Counted from the first letter of the stretch, positions 42,084-55,243 are shown. The stretch: 64,000 nucleotides of DNA from Mycobacterium paragordonae (GCF_003614435.1 NZ_CP025546.1:6076001-6140000), one strand, 5' to 3'. A program made the numbers and translations. Notes: generated by a model from the sequence alone, not told the origin.

Positions 42084-42875
42084 TCAGGCACCCAGCGCGG
42101 AACGGGCGGCGGCGCTCGTCTGCCGCACGTATCCGCTGCCGAAGAGCACCACGTGCGCCAGCAGCGGGTAGAGCTGATGCAGCCCGATCCGGTTGCGCCA
42201 GCCGGTTTTCAGCGACCGGACTTGCTGATATCCGGCCAGGACCGCGTCGTAGTGCGGGCAGCCGAACAGCGCCAGCATGGCCAGGTCGGTCTCGCGATGA
42301 CCCCCGTGGGCAGCGGGGTCGATCAGCACCACGCCGTCCGGGGTCCACATGACGTTGCCGCTCCACAGGTCTCCGTGCAGCCGGGCCGGCGGGTCGTCGT
42401 CGTCGAAATCTCCCGCTGCGCACCGGGCCATGACCGCATTGATCGCTTCCCGCGTCGCTGCGTCGAGCCGTTTGTTCGCCAACTCGACCATTGGAGCCAG
42501 CCGCTCGTGGGCGTAGAAGGGACCCCAGTGCCGGTGCCGTCGCAAAGACATGGGCAGGGGTTGTGACAGCGGACCGAAGAACCCCTGGTCGTCCCATCCG
42601 TCGGGTCCTGCGCCGAATGCCGGGGCACCCGCGTCGTGCATGACGGCAAGCCCGGCGCCGAATTCGCGCGCGGTGTCGGGACTGGGTGGCACCGACTCGA
42701 GCCGGCGCAAGGTCAGACTGGTGGCGTCGACGTGCAGTACCTCCGCGCACGGCACGCCGCACTCAACGCCGGAGAGCCATCGCAGCCCGGCCGCCTCGCA
42801 GGCAAAGAAGCCGGCGGGGGCGGCGGGATTGCTCTTGACGAAATCCGTCACGTGGACGCCGGTGAGCTGATGCAC
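42084..42875 (-). CDS. fructosamine kinase-like protein
   Basis: 263 residues from GTG 42875. Aminoglycoside-phosphotransferase fold of the fructosamine kinase/ketosamine-3-kinase family: catalytic loop HGDLWSGN (167-174), metal-binding Asp186 in LIDPAAHGGHRETDLAM, and the family's HNFFGPL-like WDDQGFFGPLSQP. These enzymes phosphorylate sugar adducts on proteins or amines, leading to deglycation. I see no counterpart in the M. tuberculosis region between Rv3510c and PE_PGRS55. It lies upstream of the amidohydrolase on the same strand, with the 60-bp repeats between. Confidence 0.85.
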   Translation of the reverse strand: MHQLTGVHVTDFVKSNPAAPAGFFACEAAGLRWLSGVECGVPCAEVLHVDATSLTLRRLESVPPSPDTAREFGAGLAVMHDAGAPAFGAGPDGWDDQGFFGPLSQPLPMSLRRHRHWGPFYAHERLAPMVELANKRLDAATREAINAVMARCAAGDFDDDDPPARLHGDLWSGNVMWTPDGVVLIDPAAHGGHRETDLAMLALFGCPHYDAVLAGYQQVRSLKTGWRNRIGLHQLYPLLAHVVLFGSGYVRQTSAAARSALGA

Positions 42876-43017
42876 AACATGCGCTCGGACTGTAGACGGC
42901 GCGACCTATGGACCGAACTCGAAGCCCCAATGAGCACTTTCAGATCCCGCTCGGCAAGTGACTTTGAATTCATGAAAAGGCAAGCATTTGCGGCCAGAAT
43001 TCGAACGTCGTTTGCAG

Positions 43018-43299
43018 TGCCGCCGGGGAGGGCTGCGGTGGTAGCGGTGAGCTGGGCAGTGCGGGCGGTAAAGGCAGTGCGAGCACACCATTCAACGTTC
43101 GCGGGGCGGGTTGGCTCCGGTGTTGCCGGCGGGAGTGCGGGGGGACCCATTGGTGGCGTCTGGAGCCGAGGGTCAGGGCGGCCCGGGTGGGGACGCCGTC
43201 TCGCCGGGTCAGTTTGGCTTGATAGTTGGTACTTCCGGTAACGATGGGCGGGGCGGCGTAGGCGTTAGCGGCAATGACAACCCCGGGCGAGGCAGGTAA
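43018..43299 (+). pseudogene. probable decayed PGRS tail
   Basis: Two overlapping plus frames show PGRS-like pieces: GSAGGKGSAS near 43070-43090, and in another frame AEGQGGPGGDAVSPG followed by VGTSGNDGRGGVGVSGNDN and a stop near 43299. Neither has a start or a PE domain. This looks like the frameshifted 3' remnant of a PE_PGRS gene; it could also be chance GC-rich sequence. Confidence 0.4.
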
Positions 43300-43512
43300 C
43301 ACAGGGCGAGCCTGGCGCCTCAACATCCGCCCATCGCCCGTTAGCTAAACAGGCTCGCGGCCTCCGTTCGCGGCATCAGCGCTCGGGTATGGCGCAGACG
43401 ACTCTGTCCGCTTTCTGTCGACACAGGTCATTTAGCGAAGGCGCATCATCAGACCCAATGAACAGCTCATTTCACTCAGACAACACGTTAAGTACTGAGA
43501 TTTGCTGAAACG
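43300..43512. other. non-coding stretch before the PE_PGRS promoter
   Basis: About 210 bases with lower GC and no supported frame. I see no RNA gene or terminator hairpin worth naming. Confidence 0.4.
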
Positions 43513-43541
43513 ATGACAAGCTACCTGCAAAACCATAAGAT
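43513..43541 (+). promoter_or_regulatory. promoter of the giant PE_PGRS gene
   Basis: -35 ATGACA (43513-43518, five of six to TTGACA), a 17-base spacer, and -10 TAAGAT (43536-43541, TANNNT). Predicted transcription start is near 43548, with a ribosome site GAGGG at 43561-43565. Confidence 0.6.
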
Positions 43542-43606
43542 TCGCGCAAGCGATTTCGGCGAGGGTCGAGATTGTGAACTCGTTCCCTGCCGCCTGGAGT
43601 TCTCCG

Positions 43607-46600
43607 ATGTCGTCCCTCTGGGTCTCCCCCGCCTATGTGGCGGGAGTGGCCGCGGAGTTAGCGAGACTCGGTTCGGACGTCAACTCGGCTAACGCGGCCG
43701 CCGTCTTCTCGACCACCCAGGTGGCGGCTGCTGCAACCGACGAGGTCTCGCTGCGCATCGCAGAACTGTTCGGCGGACACGGCCGCGAATACCAGGCTGT
43801 GAGCGCTCAGGTGGCGCAGTTCAACGCCCAGTTCGTGCAGGCCTTGCGAGCGGGCGCCGGCTCGTATGTTTGGACCGAGATCGAGAACGTCCAGCAGACA
43901 TTGCTCGATGTGATCAACTCGCCGACACAGACACTGCTGGGACGTCCACTGATCGGTGACGGCGCCAATGCAACCGTTCCGGGAGGCACGGGTGGAGACG
44001 GCGGCATCCTGTTCGGCAACGGTGGCGCCGGCGCCCCTGGTGCTGTCGGTCAGGCCGGCGGCGCGGGCGGATCCGCAGGGCTCTGGGGTAACGGCGGTCA
44101 AGGAGGTGCGGGCGGCGCCGGTGCCAGCGGCGGGGCCGGTGGCAACGGCGGATGGCTCCTGGGTGTCGGCGGTACCGGCGGAATGGGAGGGACCGGCGGA
44201 GGGACCGGCGGGGCGGGTGGCAACGGTGGGCTGTGGTGGGGTGGTGGCGGCACCGGGGGTAACGGCGGCGTCGGCGGTGGCACCGGGGGCGCCGGCGGAC
44301 GCGGGGAATGGTTCTTCGGGGCGGCCGGCGACGGTGGCGCGGGAGGCTCTGGCGGAGGCACCGGCGGAGCGGGGGGTCACGGTGGCTGGGTCTGGAGCGG
44401 CGGCGGCGCCGGGGGCGCTGGCGGCTACGGCGGCGGTACGGGGGGACTGGGCGGTGGTGGCGGGCTGCTATGGGGCGGCGGCGGTGCGGGCGGCGCCGGC
44501 GGCTACGGCGGCGGGACCGGCGGGGCCGGCGGTCACGCCGCGTCCTTCTTCTGGGGACACGGTGGCGCCGGCGGGGCGGGCGGAGCCGGCGCCGATGCCG
44601 TTCTCGCAGGTCCGGCCGGAGCGGGCGGCCAGGGTGGGGTCGGCGGGGCCGGCGGGCTGTTCGCCCCGGGTGGTGCTGGCGGAGCCGGAGGTGCCGGCGG
44701 GCTTGGTTTTGCCGGTGCCAGCGGCGGCGTACTGGGCCAAACGGGTGGGCTGGGCGGGGCCGGGGGTGACGGCGGTGCCGGCGGCAAGGGTGCGTGGCTG
44801 CTGGGTCCGGGTGGGCACGGCGGCGCCGGTGGCGCGGGCGGTACTGGCGGTGTTGGCGGATCTGGCGGCGATGGTGCGCTTGCCGGCATAGGTGGTACCG
44901 GCGGGGGTGGTGGTACCGGCGGTGTGGCCGGACACGGTGGTGCCGGCGGGTCCGGTGGATTACTCAGCTGCGGTGGCGCGGCGGGCGGCATGGGCGTGGG
45001 CGGTACCGGTGGCGCCGGCGGCGCGGGCGGGGCCGGGCTGGTCGGCGCCAGCGCTTCCGCTGCCGGGGCTGACGGCGGTACCGGCTTTGCAGGCGGCCAG
45101 GGCGGCACGGGTGGAGCAGGCGGAGGAAGCGGCGCAAATCAAGGCGCCGGCGGCCAGGGCGGGGCGGGCGGTACCGGCGGTGCCGGCGGCGTCGGTGGTA
45201 CCGGTCTTGACGGTACGACATCGACGGCCGCGACAGCGGGTGGTCAGGGCGGTGTAGGCGGTGCCGGCGGCGATGCCGGGACGGGCGGGGTTGGGTCGAC
45301 GCCTGGTGCCACCGGTACCGCTGGCCGCGGCGGCGTAGGCGGCACCGGCGGCATTGGTGGTGCCGGCACCGACAACAGCGCCAGTGTTGCCGCGCCCGGT
45401 GTCCAGGGCGCTACTGGCGGCGCGGGCGGCGCGGGCGGCACCGGTGGAGTCGGCGGAGCCGCGGGCAGCGGGATAGATGGCCATCAGGGGGCGGGCGGTG
45501 TCGGCGGTACCGGCGGTGTTGGTGGCGGTGGCGGCCAGGGCGGCGTCGGGGTCGACGGCAGCAATAACGGGGCCGGAGCGACCGGTGGATTAGGCGGTAG
45601 TGGCGGCGACGCCGGTTTTGGTGGCACCGGGGGTGTTCAAGGCAAAGCGGGCACGGCCGGGACCGGCGGGACCGGCGGCGCCGGCGGAATCGGCGCAACC
45701 GGTGGGACGGCAACGTCTTATGGCGAAGCTGGCGGGCAGGGCGGTGCGGGCGGTACCGGTGGACTCGGTGGCGCGGCAGGAGACGCTCATGGCGGTACTG
45801 CCGGCCTCACCGGCACCGGCGGCACGGGCGGCACCGGCGGGGCCGGCGGCCTGGGCGGCACCGGCCTGACCGGCGCGGCGGCCACCACCTTCGGCGCCCT
45901 GGGCGGCACCGGCGGCATCGGCGCCACCGGCGGCACCGCCGGGGCCGGCGGCCAGGGCGGCGCCGGGACCACAGCCGGGGCCACCGGCCTCACCGGCACC
46001 GGCGGCACGGGCGGCACCGGCGGGGCCGGCGGGCTGGGCGGCACCGGCCTGACCGGCGCGGCGGCCACCACCTTCGGCGCCCTGGGCGGCACCGGCGGCA
46101 TCGGCGCCACCGGCGGCACCGCCGGGGCCGGCGGCCAGGGCGGCGCCGGGACCACAGCCGGGGCCACCGGCCTCACCGGCACCGGCGGCACGGGCGGCAC
46201 CGGCGGGGCCGGCGGCCTGGGCGGCACCGGCCTGACCGGCGCGGCGGCCACCACCTTCGGCGCCCTGGGCGGCACCGGCGGCATCGGCGCGACCGGCGGC
46301 ACCGCCGGGGCCGGCGGCCAGGGCGGCGCCGGGACCACAGCCGGGGCCACCGGCCTCACCGGCACCGGCGGCACGGGCGGCACCGGCGGGGCCGGCGGCC
46401 TGGGCGGCACCGGCCTGACCGGCGCGGCGGCCACCACCTTCGGCGCCCTGGGCGGCACCGGCGGCATCGGCGCGACCGGCGGCACCGCCGGGGCCGGCGG
46501 CCAGGGCGGCGCCGGGACCACAGCCGGGGCCACCGGCCTCACCGGCACCGGCGGCACGGGCGGCACCGGCGGGGCCGGCGGCCTGGGCGGCACCGGCCTG

Positions 46601-47149
46601 ACCGGCGCGGCGGCCACCACCTTCGGCGCCCTGGGCGGCACCGGCGGCATCGGCGCGACCGGCGGCACCGCCGGGGCCGGCGGCCAGGGCGGCGCCGGGA
46701 CCACAGCCGGGGCCACCGGCCTCACCGGCACCGGCGGCACGGGCGGCACCGGCGGGGCCGGCGGCCTGGGCGGCACCGGCCTGACCGGCGCGGCGGCCAC
46801 CACCTTCGGCGCCCTGGGCGGCACCGGCGGCATCGGCGCGACCGGCGGCACCGCCGGGGCCGGCGGCCAGGGCGGCGCCGGGACCACAGCCGGGGCCACC
46901 GGCCTCACCGGCACCGGCGGCACGGGCGGCACCGGCGGGGCCGGCGGCCTGGGCGGCACCGGCCTGACCGGCGCGGCGGCCACCACCTTCGGCGCCCTGG
47001 GCGGCACCGGCGGCATCGGCGCGACCGGCGGCACCGCCGGGGCCGGCGGCCAGGGCGGCGCCGGGACCACAGCCGGGCCACCGGCCTCACCGGCACCGGC
47101 GGCACGGGCGGCACGGGCGGGGCCGGCGGCCTGGGCGGCACCGGCCTGA
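43607..47149 (+). CDS. PE_PGRS family protein, 5' open part
   Basis: PE domain of about 95 residues from ATG 43607 ([41 protein letters not shown]), with GGAG 7 bases upstream. GTG 43574, with GAGGG 8 bases upstream, would add 11 residues. The linker [14 protein letters not shown] precedes the PGRS region. Degenerate GGxGGx follows to about 45800, then the 183-bp array. The frame ends at TGA 47147-47149 after a lost G at 47075-47077; before that it is in frame 2. PE domains guide export by ESX-5 and PGRS regions are Gly/Ala-rich cell-surface or secreted domains. It lies downstream of Rv3510c, in the place of PE_PGRS55/56. Confidence 0.85.
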   Translation: MSSLWVSPAYVAGVAAELARLGSDVNSANAAAVFSTTQVAAAATDEVSLRIAELFGGHGREYQAVSAQVAQFNAQFVQALRAGAGSYVWTEIENVQQTLLDVINSPTQTLLGRPLIGDGANATVPGGTGGDGGILFGNGGAGAPGAVGQAGGAGGSAGLWGNGGQGGAGGAGASGGAGGNGGWLLGVGGTGGMGGTGGGTGGAGGNGGLWWGGGGTGGNGGVGGGTGGAGGRGEWFFGAAGDGGAGGSGGGTGGAGGHGGWVWSGGGAGGAGGYGGGTGGLGGGGGLLWGGGGAGGAGGYGGGTGGAGGHAASFFWGHGGAGGAGGAGADAVLAGPAGAGGQGGVGGAGGLFAPGGAGGAGGAGGLGFAGASGGVLGQTGGLGGAGGDGGAGGKGAWLLGPGGHGGAGGAGGTGGVGGSGGDGALAGIGGTGGGGGTGGVAGHGGAGGSGGLLSCGGAAGGMGVGGTGGAGGAGGAGLVGASASAAGADGGTGFAGGQGGTGGAGGGSGANQGAGGQGGAGGTGGAGGVGGTGLDGTTSTAATAGGQGGVGGAGGDAGTGGVGSTPGATGTAGRGGVGGTGGIGGAGTDNSASVAAPGVQGATGGAGGAGGTGGVGGAAGSGIDGHQGAGGVGGTGGVGGGGGQGGVGVDGSNNGAGATGGLGGSGGDAGFGGTGGVQGKAGTAGTGGTGGAGGIGATGGTATSYGEAGGQGGAGGTGGLGGAAGDAHGGTAGLTGTGGTGGTGGAGGLGGTGLTGAAATTFGALGGTGGIGATGGTAGAGGQGGAGTTAGATGLTGTGGTGGTGGAGGLGGTGLTGAAATTFGALGGTGGIGATGGTAGAGGQGGAGTTAGATGLTGTGGTGGTGGAGGLGGTGLTGAAATTFGALGGTGGIGATGGTAGAGGQGGAGTTAGATGLTGTGGTGGTGGAGGLGGTGLTGAAATTFGALGGTGGIGATGGTAGAGGQGGAGTTAGATGLTGTGGTGGTGGAGGLGGTGLTGAAATTFGALGGTGGIGATGGTAGAGGQGGAGTTAGATGLTGTGGTGGTGGAGGLGGTGLTGAAATTFGALGGTGGIGATGGTAGAGGQGGAGTTAGATGLTGTGGTGGTGGAGGLGGTGLTGAAATTFGALGGTGGIGATGGTAGAGGQGGAGTTAGPPASPAPAARAARAGPAAWAAPA
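47075..47077 (+). other. frameshift 1: G-run GGGG to GGG
   Basis: All neighbouring units read AGCCGGGGCC; here AGCCGGGCC. It ends the first PE_PGRS frame. Confidence 0.85.
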
Positions 47150-49680
47150 CCGGCGCGGCGGCCACCACCTTCGGCGCCCTGGGCGGCACCGGCGGCATCG
47201 GCGCGACCGGCGGCACCGCCGGGGCCGGCGGCCAGGGCGGCGCCGGGACCACAGCCGGGGCCACCGGCCTCACCGGCACCGGCGGCACGGGCGGCACGGG
47301 CGGGGCCGGCGGCCTGGGCGGCACCGGCCTGACCGGCGCGGCGGCCACCACCTTCGGCGCCCTGGGCGGCACCGGCGGCATCGGCGCGACCGGCGGCACC
47401 GCCGGGGCCGGCGGCCAGGGCGGCGCCGGGACCACAGCCGGGGCCACCGGCCTCACCGGCACCGGCGGCACGGGCGGCACCGGCGGGGCCGGCGGCCTGG
47501 GCGGCACCGGCCTGACCGGCGCGGCGGCCACCACCTTCGGCGCCCTGGGCGGCACCGGCGGCATCGGCGCGACCGGCGGCACCGCCGGGGCCGGCGGCCA
47601 GGGCGGCGCCGGGACCACAGCCGGGGCCACCGGCCTCACCGGCACCGGCGGCACGGGCGGCACCGGCGGGGCCGGCGGCCTGGGCGGCACCGGCCTGACC
47701 GGCGCGGCGGCCACCACCTTCGGCGCCCTGGGCGGCACCGGCGGCATCGGCGCGACCGGCGGCACCGCCGGGGCCGGCGGCCAGGGCGGCGCCGGGACCA
47801 CAGCCGGGGCCACCGGCCTCACCGGCACCGGCGGCACGGGCGGCACGGGCGGGGCCGGCGGCCTGGGCGGCACCGGCCTGACCGGCGCGGCGGCCACCAC
47901 CTTCGGCGCCCTGGGCGGCACCGGCGGCATCGGCGCGACCGGCGGCACCGCCGGGGCCGGCGGCCAGGGCGGCGCCGGGACCACAGCCGGGGCCACCGGC
48001 CTCACCGGCACCGGCGGCACGGGCGGCACCGGCGGGGCCGGCGGCCTGGGCGGCACCGGCCTGACCGGCGCGGCGGCCACCACCTTCGGCGCCCTGGGCG
48101 GCACCGGCGGCATCGGCGCGACCGGCGGCACCGCCGGGGCCGGCGGCCAGGGCGGCGCCGGGACCACAGCCGGGGCCACCGGCCTCACCGGCACCGGCGG
48201 CACGGGCGGCACCGGCGGGGCCGGCGGCCTGGGCGGCACCGGCCTGACCGGCGCGGCGGCCACCACCTTCGGCGCCCTGGGCGGCACCGGCGGCATCGGC
48301 GCGACCGGCGGCACCGCCGGGGCCGGCGGCCAGGGCGGCGCCGGGACCACAGCCGGGGCCACCGGCCTCACCGGCACCGGCGGCACGGGCGGCACCGGCG
48401 GGGCCGGCGGCCTGGGCGGCACCGGCCTGACCGGCGCGGCGGCCACCACCTTCGGCGCCCTGGGCGGCACCGGCGGCATCGGCGCGACCGGCGGCACCGC
48501 CGGGGCCGGCGGCCAGGGCGGCGCCGGGACCACAGCCGGGGCCACCGGCCTCACCGGCACCGGCGGCACGGGCGGCACCGGCGGGGCCGGCGGCCTGGGC
48601 GGCACCGGCCTGACCGGCGCGGCGGCCACCACCTTCGGCGCCCTGGGCGGCACCGGCGGCATCGGCGCGACCGGCGGCACCGCCGGGGCCGGCGGCCAGG
48701 GCGGCGCCGGGACCACAGCCGGGGCCACCGGCCTCACCGGCACCGGCGGCACGGGCGGCACCGGCGGGGCCGGCGGCCTGGGCGGCACCGGCCTGACCGG
48801 CGCGGCGGCCACCACCTTCGGCGCCCTGGGCGGCACCGGCGGCATCGGCGCGACCGGCGGCACCGCCGGGGCCGGCGGCCAGGGCGGCGCCGGGACCACA
48901 GCCGGGGCCACCGGCCTCACCGGCACCGGCGGCACGGGCGGCACCGGCGGGGCCGGCGGCCTGGGCGGCACCGGCCTGACCGGCGCGGCGGCCACCACCT
49001 TCGGCGCCCTGGGCGGCACCGGCGGCATCGGCGCGACCGGCGGCACCGCCGGGGCCGGCGGCCAGGGCGGCGCCGGGACCACAGCCGGGGCCACCGGCCT
49101 CACCGGCACCGGCGGCACGGGCGGCACCGGCGGGGCCGGCGGCCTGGGCGGCACCGGCCTGACCGGCGCGGCGGCCACCACCTTCGGCGCCCTGGGCGGC
49201 ACCGGCGGCATCGGCGCGACCGGCGGCACCGCCGGGGCCGGCGGCCAGGGCGGCGCCGGGACCACAGCCGGGGCCACCGGCCTCACCGGCACCGGCGGCA
49301 CGGGCGGCACCGGCGGGGCCGGCGGCCTGGGCGGCACCGGCCTGACCGGCGCGGCGGCCACCACCTTCGGCGCCCTGGGCGGCACCGGCGGCATCGGCGC
49401 GACCGGCGGCACCGCCGGGGCCGGCGGCCAGGGCGGCGCCGGGACCACAGCCGGGGCCACCGGCCTCACCGGCACCGGCGGCACGGGCGGCACCGGCGGG
49501 GCCGGCGGCCTGGGCGGCACCGGCCTGACCGGCGCGGCGGCCACCACCTTCGGCGCCCTGGGCGGCACCGGCGGCATCGGCGCGACCGGCGGCACCGCCG
49601 GGGCCGGCGGCCAGGGCGGCGCCGGGACCACAGCCGGGGCCACCGGCCTCACCGGCACCGGCGGCACGGGCGGCACCGGC

Positions 49681-49683
49681 GGG
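49681..49683 (+). other. frameshift 2: G-run GGGG to GGG
   Basis: Neighbouring units read GGCGGGGCCGG; here GGCGGGCCGG. Confidence 0.85.
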
Positions 49684-52600
49684 CCGGCGGCCTGGGCGGC
49701 ACCGGCCTGACCGGCGCGGCGGCCACCACCTTCGGCGCCCTGGGCGGCACCGGCGGCATCGGCGCGACCGGCGGCACCGCCGGGGCCGGCGGCCAGGGCG
49801 GCGCCGGGACCACAGCCGGAGCCACCGGCCTCACCGGCACCGGCGGCACGGGCGGCACCGGCGGCGCCGGCGGCCTGGGCGGCACCGGCCTGACCGGCGC
49901 GGCGGCCACCACCTTCGGCGCCCTGGGCGGCACCGGCGGCATCGGCGCGACCGGCGGCACCGCCGGGGCCGGCGGCCAGGGCGGCGCCGGGACCACAGCC
50001 GGAGCCACCGGCCTCACCGGCACCGGCGGCACGGGCGGCACCGGCGGCGCCGGCGGCCTGGGCGGCACCGGCCTGACCGGCGCGGCGGCCACCACCTTCG
50101 GCGCCCTGGGCGGCACCGGCGGCATCGGCGCCACCGGCGGCACCGCCGGGGCCGGCGGCCAGGGCGGCGCCGGGACCACAGCCGGAGCCACCGGCCTCAC
50201 CGGCACCGGCGGCACGGGCGGCACCGGCGGCGCCGGCGGCCTGGGCGGCACCGGCCTGACCGGCGCGGCGGCCACCACCTTCGGCGCCCTGGGCGGCACC
50301 GGCGGCATCGGCGCCACCGGCGGCACCGCCGGGGCCGGCGGCCAGGGCGGCGCCGGGACCACAGCCGGAGCCACCGGCCTCACCGGCACCGGCGGCACGG
50401 GCGGCACCGGCGGCGCCGGCGGCCTGGGCGGCACCGGCCTGACCGGCGCGGCGGCCACCACCTTCGGCGCCCTGGGCGGCACCGGCGGCATCGGCGCCAC
50501 CGGCGGCACCGCCGGGGCCGGCGGCCAGGGCGGCGCCGGGACCACAGCCGGAGCCACCGGCCTCACCGGCACCGGCGGCACGGGCGGCACCGGCGGCGCC
50601 GGCGGCCTGGGCGGCACCGGCCTGACCGGCGCGGCGGCCACCACCTTCGGCGCCCTGGGCGGCACCGGCGGCATCGGCGCCACCGGCGGCACCGCCGGGG
50701 CCGGCGGCCAGGGCGGCGCCGGGACCACAGCCGGAGCCACCGGCCTCACCGGCACCGGCGGCACGGGCGGCACCGGCGGCGCCGGCGGCCTGGGCGGCAC
50801 CGGCCTGACCGGCGCGGCGGCCACCACCTTCGGCGCCCTGGGCGGCACCGGCGGCATCGGCGCCACCGGCGGCACCGCCGGGGCCGGCGGCCAGGGCGGC
50901 GCCGGGACCACAGCCGGAGCCACCGGCCTCACCGGCACCGGCGGCACGGGCGGCACCGGCGGCGCCGGCGGCCTGGGCGGCACCGGCCTGACCGGCGCGG
51001 CGGCCACCACCTTCGGCGCCCTGGGCGGCACCGGCGGCATCGGCGCCACCGGCGGCACCGCCGGGGCCGGCGGCCAGGGCGGCGCCGGGACCACAGCCGG
51101 AGCCACCGGCCTCACCGGCACCGGCGGCACGGGCGGCACCGGCGGCGCCGGCGGCCTGGGCGGCACCGGCCTGACCGGCGCGGCGGCCACCACCTTCGGC
51201 GCCCTGGGCGGCACCGGCGGCATCGGCGCGACCGGCGGCACCGCCGGGGCCGGCGGCCAGGGCGGCGCCGGGACCACAGCCGGAGCCACCGGCATCACCG
51301 GCACCGGCGGCACGGGCGGCACCGGCGGCGCCGGCGGCCTGGGCGGCACCGGCCTGACCGGCGCGGCGGCCACCACCTTCGGCGCCCTGGGCGGCACCGG
51401 CGGCATCGGCGCGACCGGCGGCACCGCCGGGGCCGGCGGCCAGGGCGGCGCCGGGACCACAGCCGGAGCCACCGGCATCACCGGCACCGGCGGCACGGGC
51501 GGCACCGGCGGCGCCGGCGGCCTGGGCGGCACCGGCCTGACCGGCGCGGCGGCCACCACCTTCGGCGCCCTGGGCGGCACCGGCGGCATCGGCGCGACCG
51601 GCGGCACCGCCGGGGCCGGCGGCCAGGGCGGCGCCGGGACCACAGCCGGAGCCACCGGCATCACCGGCACCGGCGGCACGGGCGGCACCGGCGGCGCCGG
51701 CGGCCTGGGCGGCACCGGCCTGACCGGCGCGGCGGCCACCACCTTCGGCGCCCTGGGCGGCACCGGCGGCATCGGCGCGACCGGCGGCACCGCCGGGGCC
51801 GGCGGCCAGGGCGGCGCCGGGACCACAGCCGGAGCCACCGGCATCACCGGCACCGGCGGCACGGGCGGCACCGGCGGCGCCGGCGGCCTGGGCGGCACCG
51901 GCCTGACCGGCGCGGCGGCCACCACCTTCGGCGCCCTGGGCGGCACCGGCGGCATCGGCGCGACCGGCGGCACCGCCGGGGCCGGCGGCCAGGGCGGCGC
52001 CGGGACCACAGCCGGAGCCACCGGCATCACCGGCACCGGCGGCACGGGCGGCACCGGCGGCGCCGGCGGCCTGGGCGGCACCGGCCTGACCGGCGCGGCG
52101 GCCACCACCTTCGGCGCCCTGGGCGGCACCGGCGGCATCGGCGCGACCGGCGGCACCGCCGGGGCCGGCGGCCAGGGCGGCGCCGGGACCACAGCCGGAG
52201 CCACCGGCATCACCGGCACCGGCGGCACGGGCGGCACCGGCGGCGCCGGCGGCCTGGGCGGCACCGGCCTGACCGGCGCGGCGGCCACCACCTTCGGCGC
52301 CCTGGGCGGCACCGGCGGCATCGGCGCGACCGGCGGCACCGCCGGGGCCGGCGGCCAGGGCGGCGCCGGGACCACAGCCGGAGCCACCGGCATCACCGGC
52401 ACCGGCGGCACGGGCGGCACCGGCGGCGCCGGCGGCCTGGGCGGCACCGGCCTGACCGGCGCGGCGGCCACCACCTTCGGCGCCCTGGGCGGCACCGGCG
52501 GCATCGGCGCGACCGGCGGCACCGCCGGGGCCGGCGGCCAGGGCGGCGCCGGGACCACAGCCGGAGCCACCGGCATCACCGGCACCGGCGGCACGGGCGG

Positions 52601-53447
52601 CACCGGCGGCGCCGGCGGCCTGGGCGGCACCGGCCTGACCGGCGCGGCGGCCACCACCTTCGGCGCCCTGGGCGGCACCGGCGGCATCGGCGCGACCGGC
52701 GGCACCGCCGGGGCCGGCGGCCAGGGCGGCGCCGGGACCACAGCCGGAGCCACCGGCATCACCGGCACCGGCGGCACGGGCGGCACCGGCGGCGCCGGCG
52801 GCCTGGGCGGCACCGGCCTGACCGGCGCGGCGGCCACCACCTTCGGCGCCCTGGGCGGCACCGGCGGCATCGGCGCGACCGGCGGCACCGCCGGGGCCGG
52901 CGGCCAGGGCGGCGCCGGGACCACAGCCGGAGCCACCGGCATCACCGGCACCGGCGGCACGGGCGGCACCGGCGGCGCCGGCGGCCTGGGCGGCACCGGC
53001 CTGACCGGCGCGGCGGCCACCACCTTCGGCGCCCTGGGCGGCACCGGCGGCATCGGCGCGACCGGCGGCACCGCCGGGGCCGGCGGCCAGGGCGGCGCCG
53101 GGACCACAGCCGGGGCCACCGGCATCACCGGCACCGGCGGCACGGGCGGCACCGGCGGAGTCGGTGGTCTGGGCGGTACCGGTCTGACCGGGGCGGCGGC
53201 CACTACCTTCGGTGCGGTCGGCGCGACCGGTGGGCAGGGCGCCGCGGGTGGCACGGCCGGGGCCGGCGGCACGGGCGGTGCGGCAGCCGGCGGCACGGCC
53301 GGGGCGACCGGGGCGACCGGCACCGGCGGTAAGGGCGGCACCGGCGGAGTCGGTGGTCTGGGCGGTACCGGTCTGACCGGGGCGGCGGCCACTACCTTCG
53401 GTGCGGTCGGCGCGACCGGTGGGCAGGGCGCCGCGGGTGGCACGGCC

Positions 53448-53450
53448 GGG
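53448..53450 (+). other. frameshift 3: G-run GGGG to GGG
   Basis: In the 189-bp array, ACGGCCGGGGCC is ACGGCCGGGCC here. Confidence 0.85.
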
Positions 53451-55243
53451 CCGGCGGCACGGGCGGTGCGGCAGCCGGCGGCACGGCCGGGGCGACCGGG
53501 GCGACCGGCACCGGCGGTAAGGGCGGCACCGGCGGGGTCGGTGGTCTGGGCGGTACCGGTCTGACCGGGGCGGCGGCCACTACCTTCGGTGCGGTCGGCG
53601 CGACCGGTGGGCAGGGCGCCGCGGGTGGCACGGCCGGGGCCGGCGGCACGGGCGGTGCGGCAGCCGGCGGCACGGCCGGGGCGACCGGGGCGACCGGCAC
53701 CGGCGGTAAGGGCGGCACCGGCGGGGTCGGTGGTCTGGGCGGTACCGGTCTGACCGGGGCGGCGGCCACTACCTTCGGTGCGGTCGGCGCGACCGGTGGG
53801 CAGGGCGCCGCGGGTGGCACGGCCGGGGCCGGCGGCACGGGCGGTGCGGCAGCCGGCGGCACGGCCGGGGCGACCGGGGCGACCGGCACCGGCGGTAAGG
53901 GCGGCACCGGCGGGGTCGGTGGTCTGGGCGGTACCGGTCTGACCGGGGCGGCGGCCACTACCTTCGGTGCGGTCGGCGCGACCGGTGGGCAGGGCGCCGC
54001 GGGTGGCACGGCCGGGGCCGGCGGCACGGGCGGTGCGGCAGCCGGCGGCACGGCCGGGGCGACCGGGGCGACCGGCACCGGCGGTAAGGGCGGCACCGGC
54101 GGGGTCGGTGGTCTGGGCGGTACCGGTCTGACCGGGGCGGCGGCCACTACCTTCGGTGCGGTCGGCGCGACCGGTGGGCAGGGCGCCGCGGGTGGCACGG
54201 CCGGGGCCGGCGGCACGGGCGGTGCGGCAGCCGGCGGCACGGCCGGGGCGACCGGGGCGACCGGCACCGGCGGTAAGGGCGGCACCGGCGGGGTCGGTGG
54301 TCTGGGCGGTACCGGTCTGACCGGGGCGGCGGCCACTACCTTCGGTGCGGTCGGCGCGACCGGTGGGCAGGGCGCCGCGGGTGGCACGGCCGGGGCCGGC
54401 GGCACGGGCGGTGCGGCAGCCGGCGGCACGGCCGGGGCGACCGGGGCGACCGGCACCGGCGGTAAGGGCGGCACCGGCGGGGTCGGTGGTCTGGGCGGTA
54501 CCGGTCTGACCGGGGCGGCGGCCACTACCTTCGGTGCGGTCGGCGCGACCGGTGGGCAGGGCGCCGCGGGTGGCACGGCCGGGGCCGGCGGCACGGGCGG
54601 TGCGGCAGCCGGCGGCACGGCCGGGGCGACCGGGGCGACCGGCACCGGCGGTAAGGGCGGCACCGGCGGGGTCGGTGGTCTGGGCGGTACCGGTCTGACC
54701 GGGGCGGCGGCCACTACCTTCGGTGCGGTCGGCGCGACCGGTGGGCAGGGCGCCGCGGGTGGCACGGCCGGGGCCGGCGGCACGGGCGGTGCGGCAGCCG
54801 GCGGCACGGCCGGGGCGACCGGGGCGACCGGCACCGGCGGTAAGGGCGGCACCGGCGGGGTCGGTGGTCTGGGCGGTACCGGTCTGACCGGGGCGGCGGC
54901 CACTACCTTCGGTGCGGTCGGCGCGACCGGTGGGCAGGGCGCCGCGGGTGGCACGGCCGGGGCCGGCGGCACGGGCGGTGCGGCAGCCGGCGGCACGGCC
55001 GGGGCGACCGGGGCGACCGGCACCGGCGGTAAGGGCGGCACCGGCGGGGTCGGTGGTCTGGGCGGTACCGGTCTGACCGGGGCGGCGGCCACTACCTTCG
55101 GTGCGGTCGGCGCGACCGGTGGGCAGGGCGCCGCGGGTGGCACGGCCGGGGCCGGCGGCACGGGCGGTGCGGCAGCCGGCGGCACGGCCGGGGCGACCGG
55201 GGCGACCGGCACCGGCGGTAAGGGCGGCACCGGCGGGGTCGGT

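Larger units (their letters stand above)
45803..53120 (+). repeat. 183-bp tandem repeat, 40 copies
   Basis: Each unit encodes 61 residues ending in or containing [36 protein letters not shown] and GAGTTAGATG. The TTC of TTF recurs from 45890 to 53025; that distance plus two lost bases is exactly 39 x 183. Sub-blocks share variants: GGGGCC copies to about 49.8 kb, GGAGCC copies after that, and Leu to Ile (GGCATC) copies from about 51.29 kb. Confidence 0.95.
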
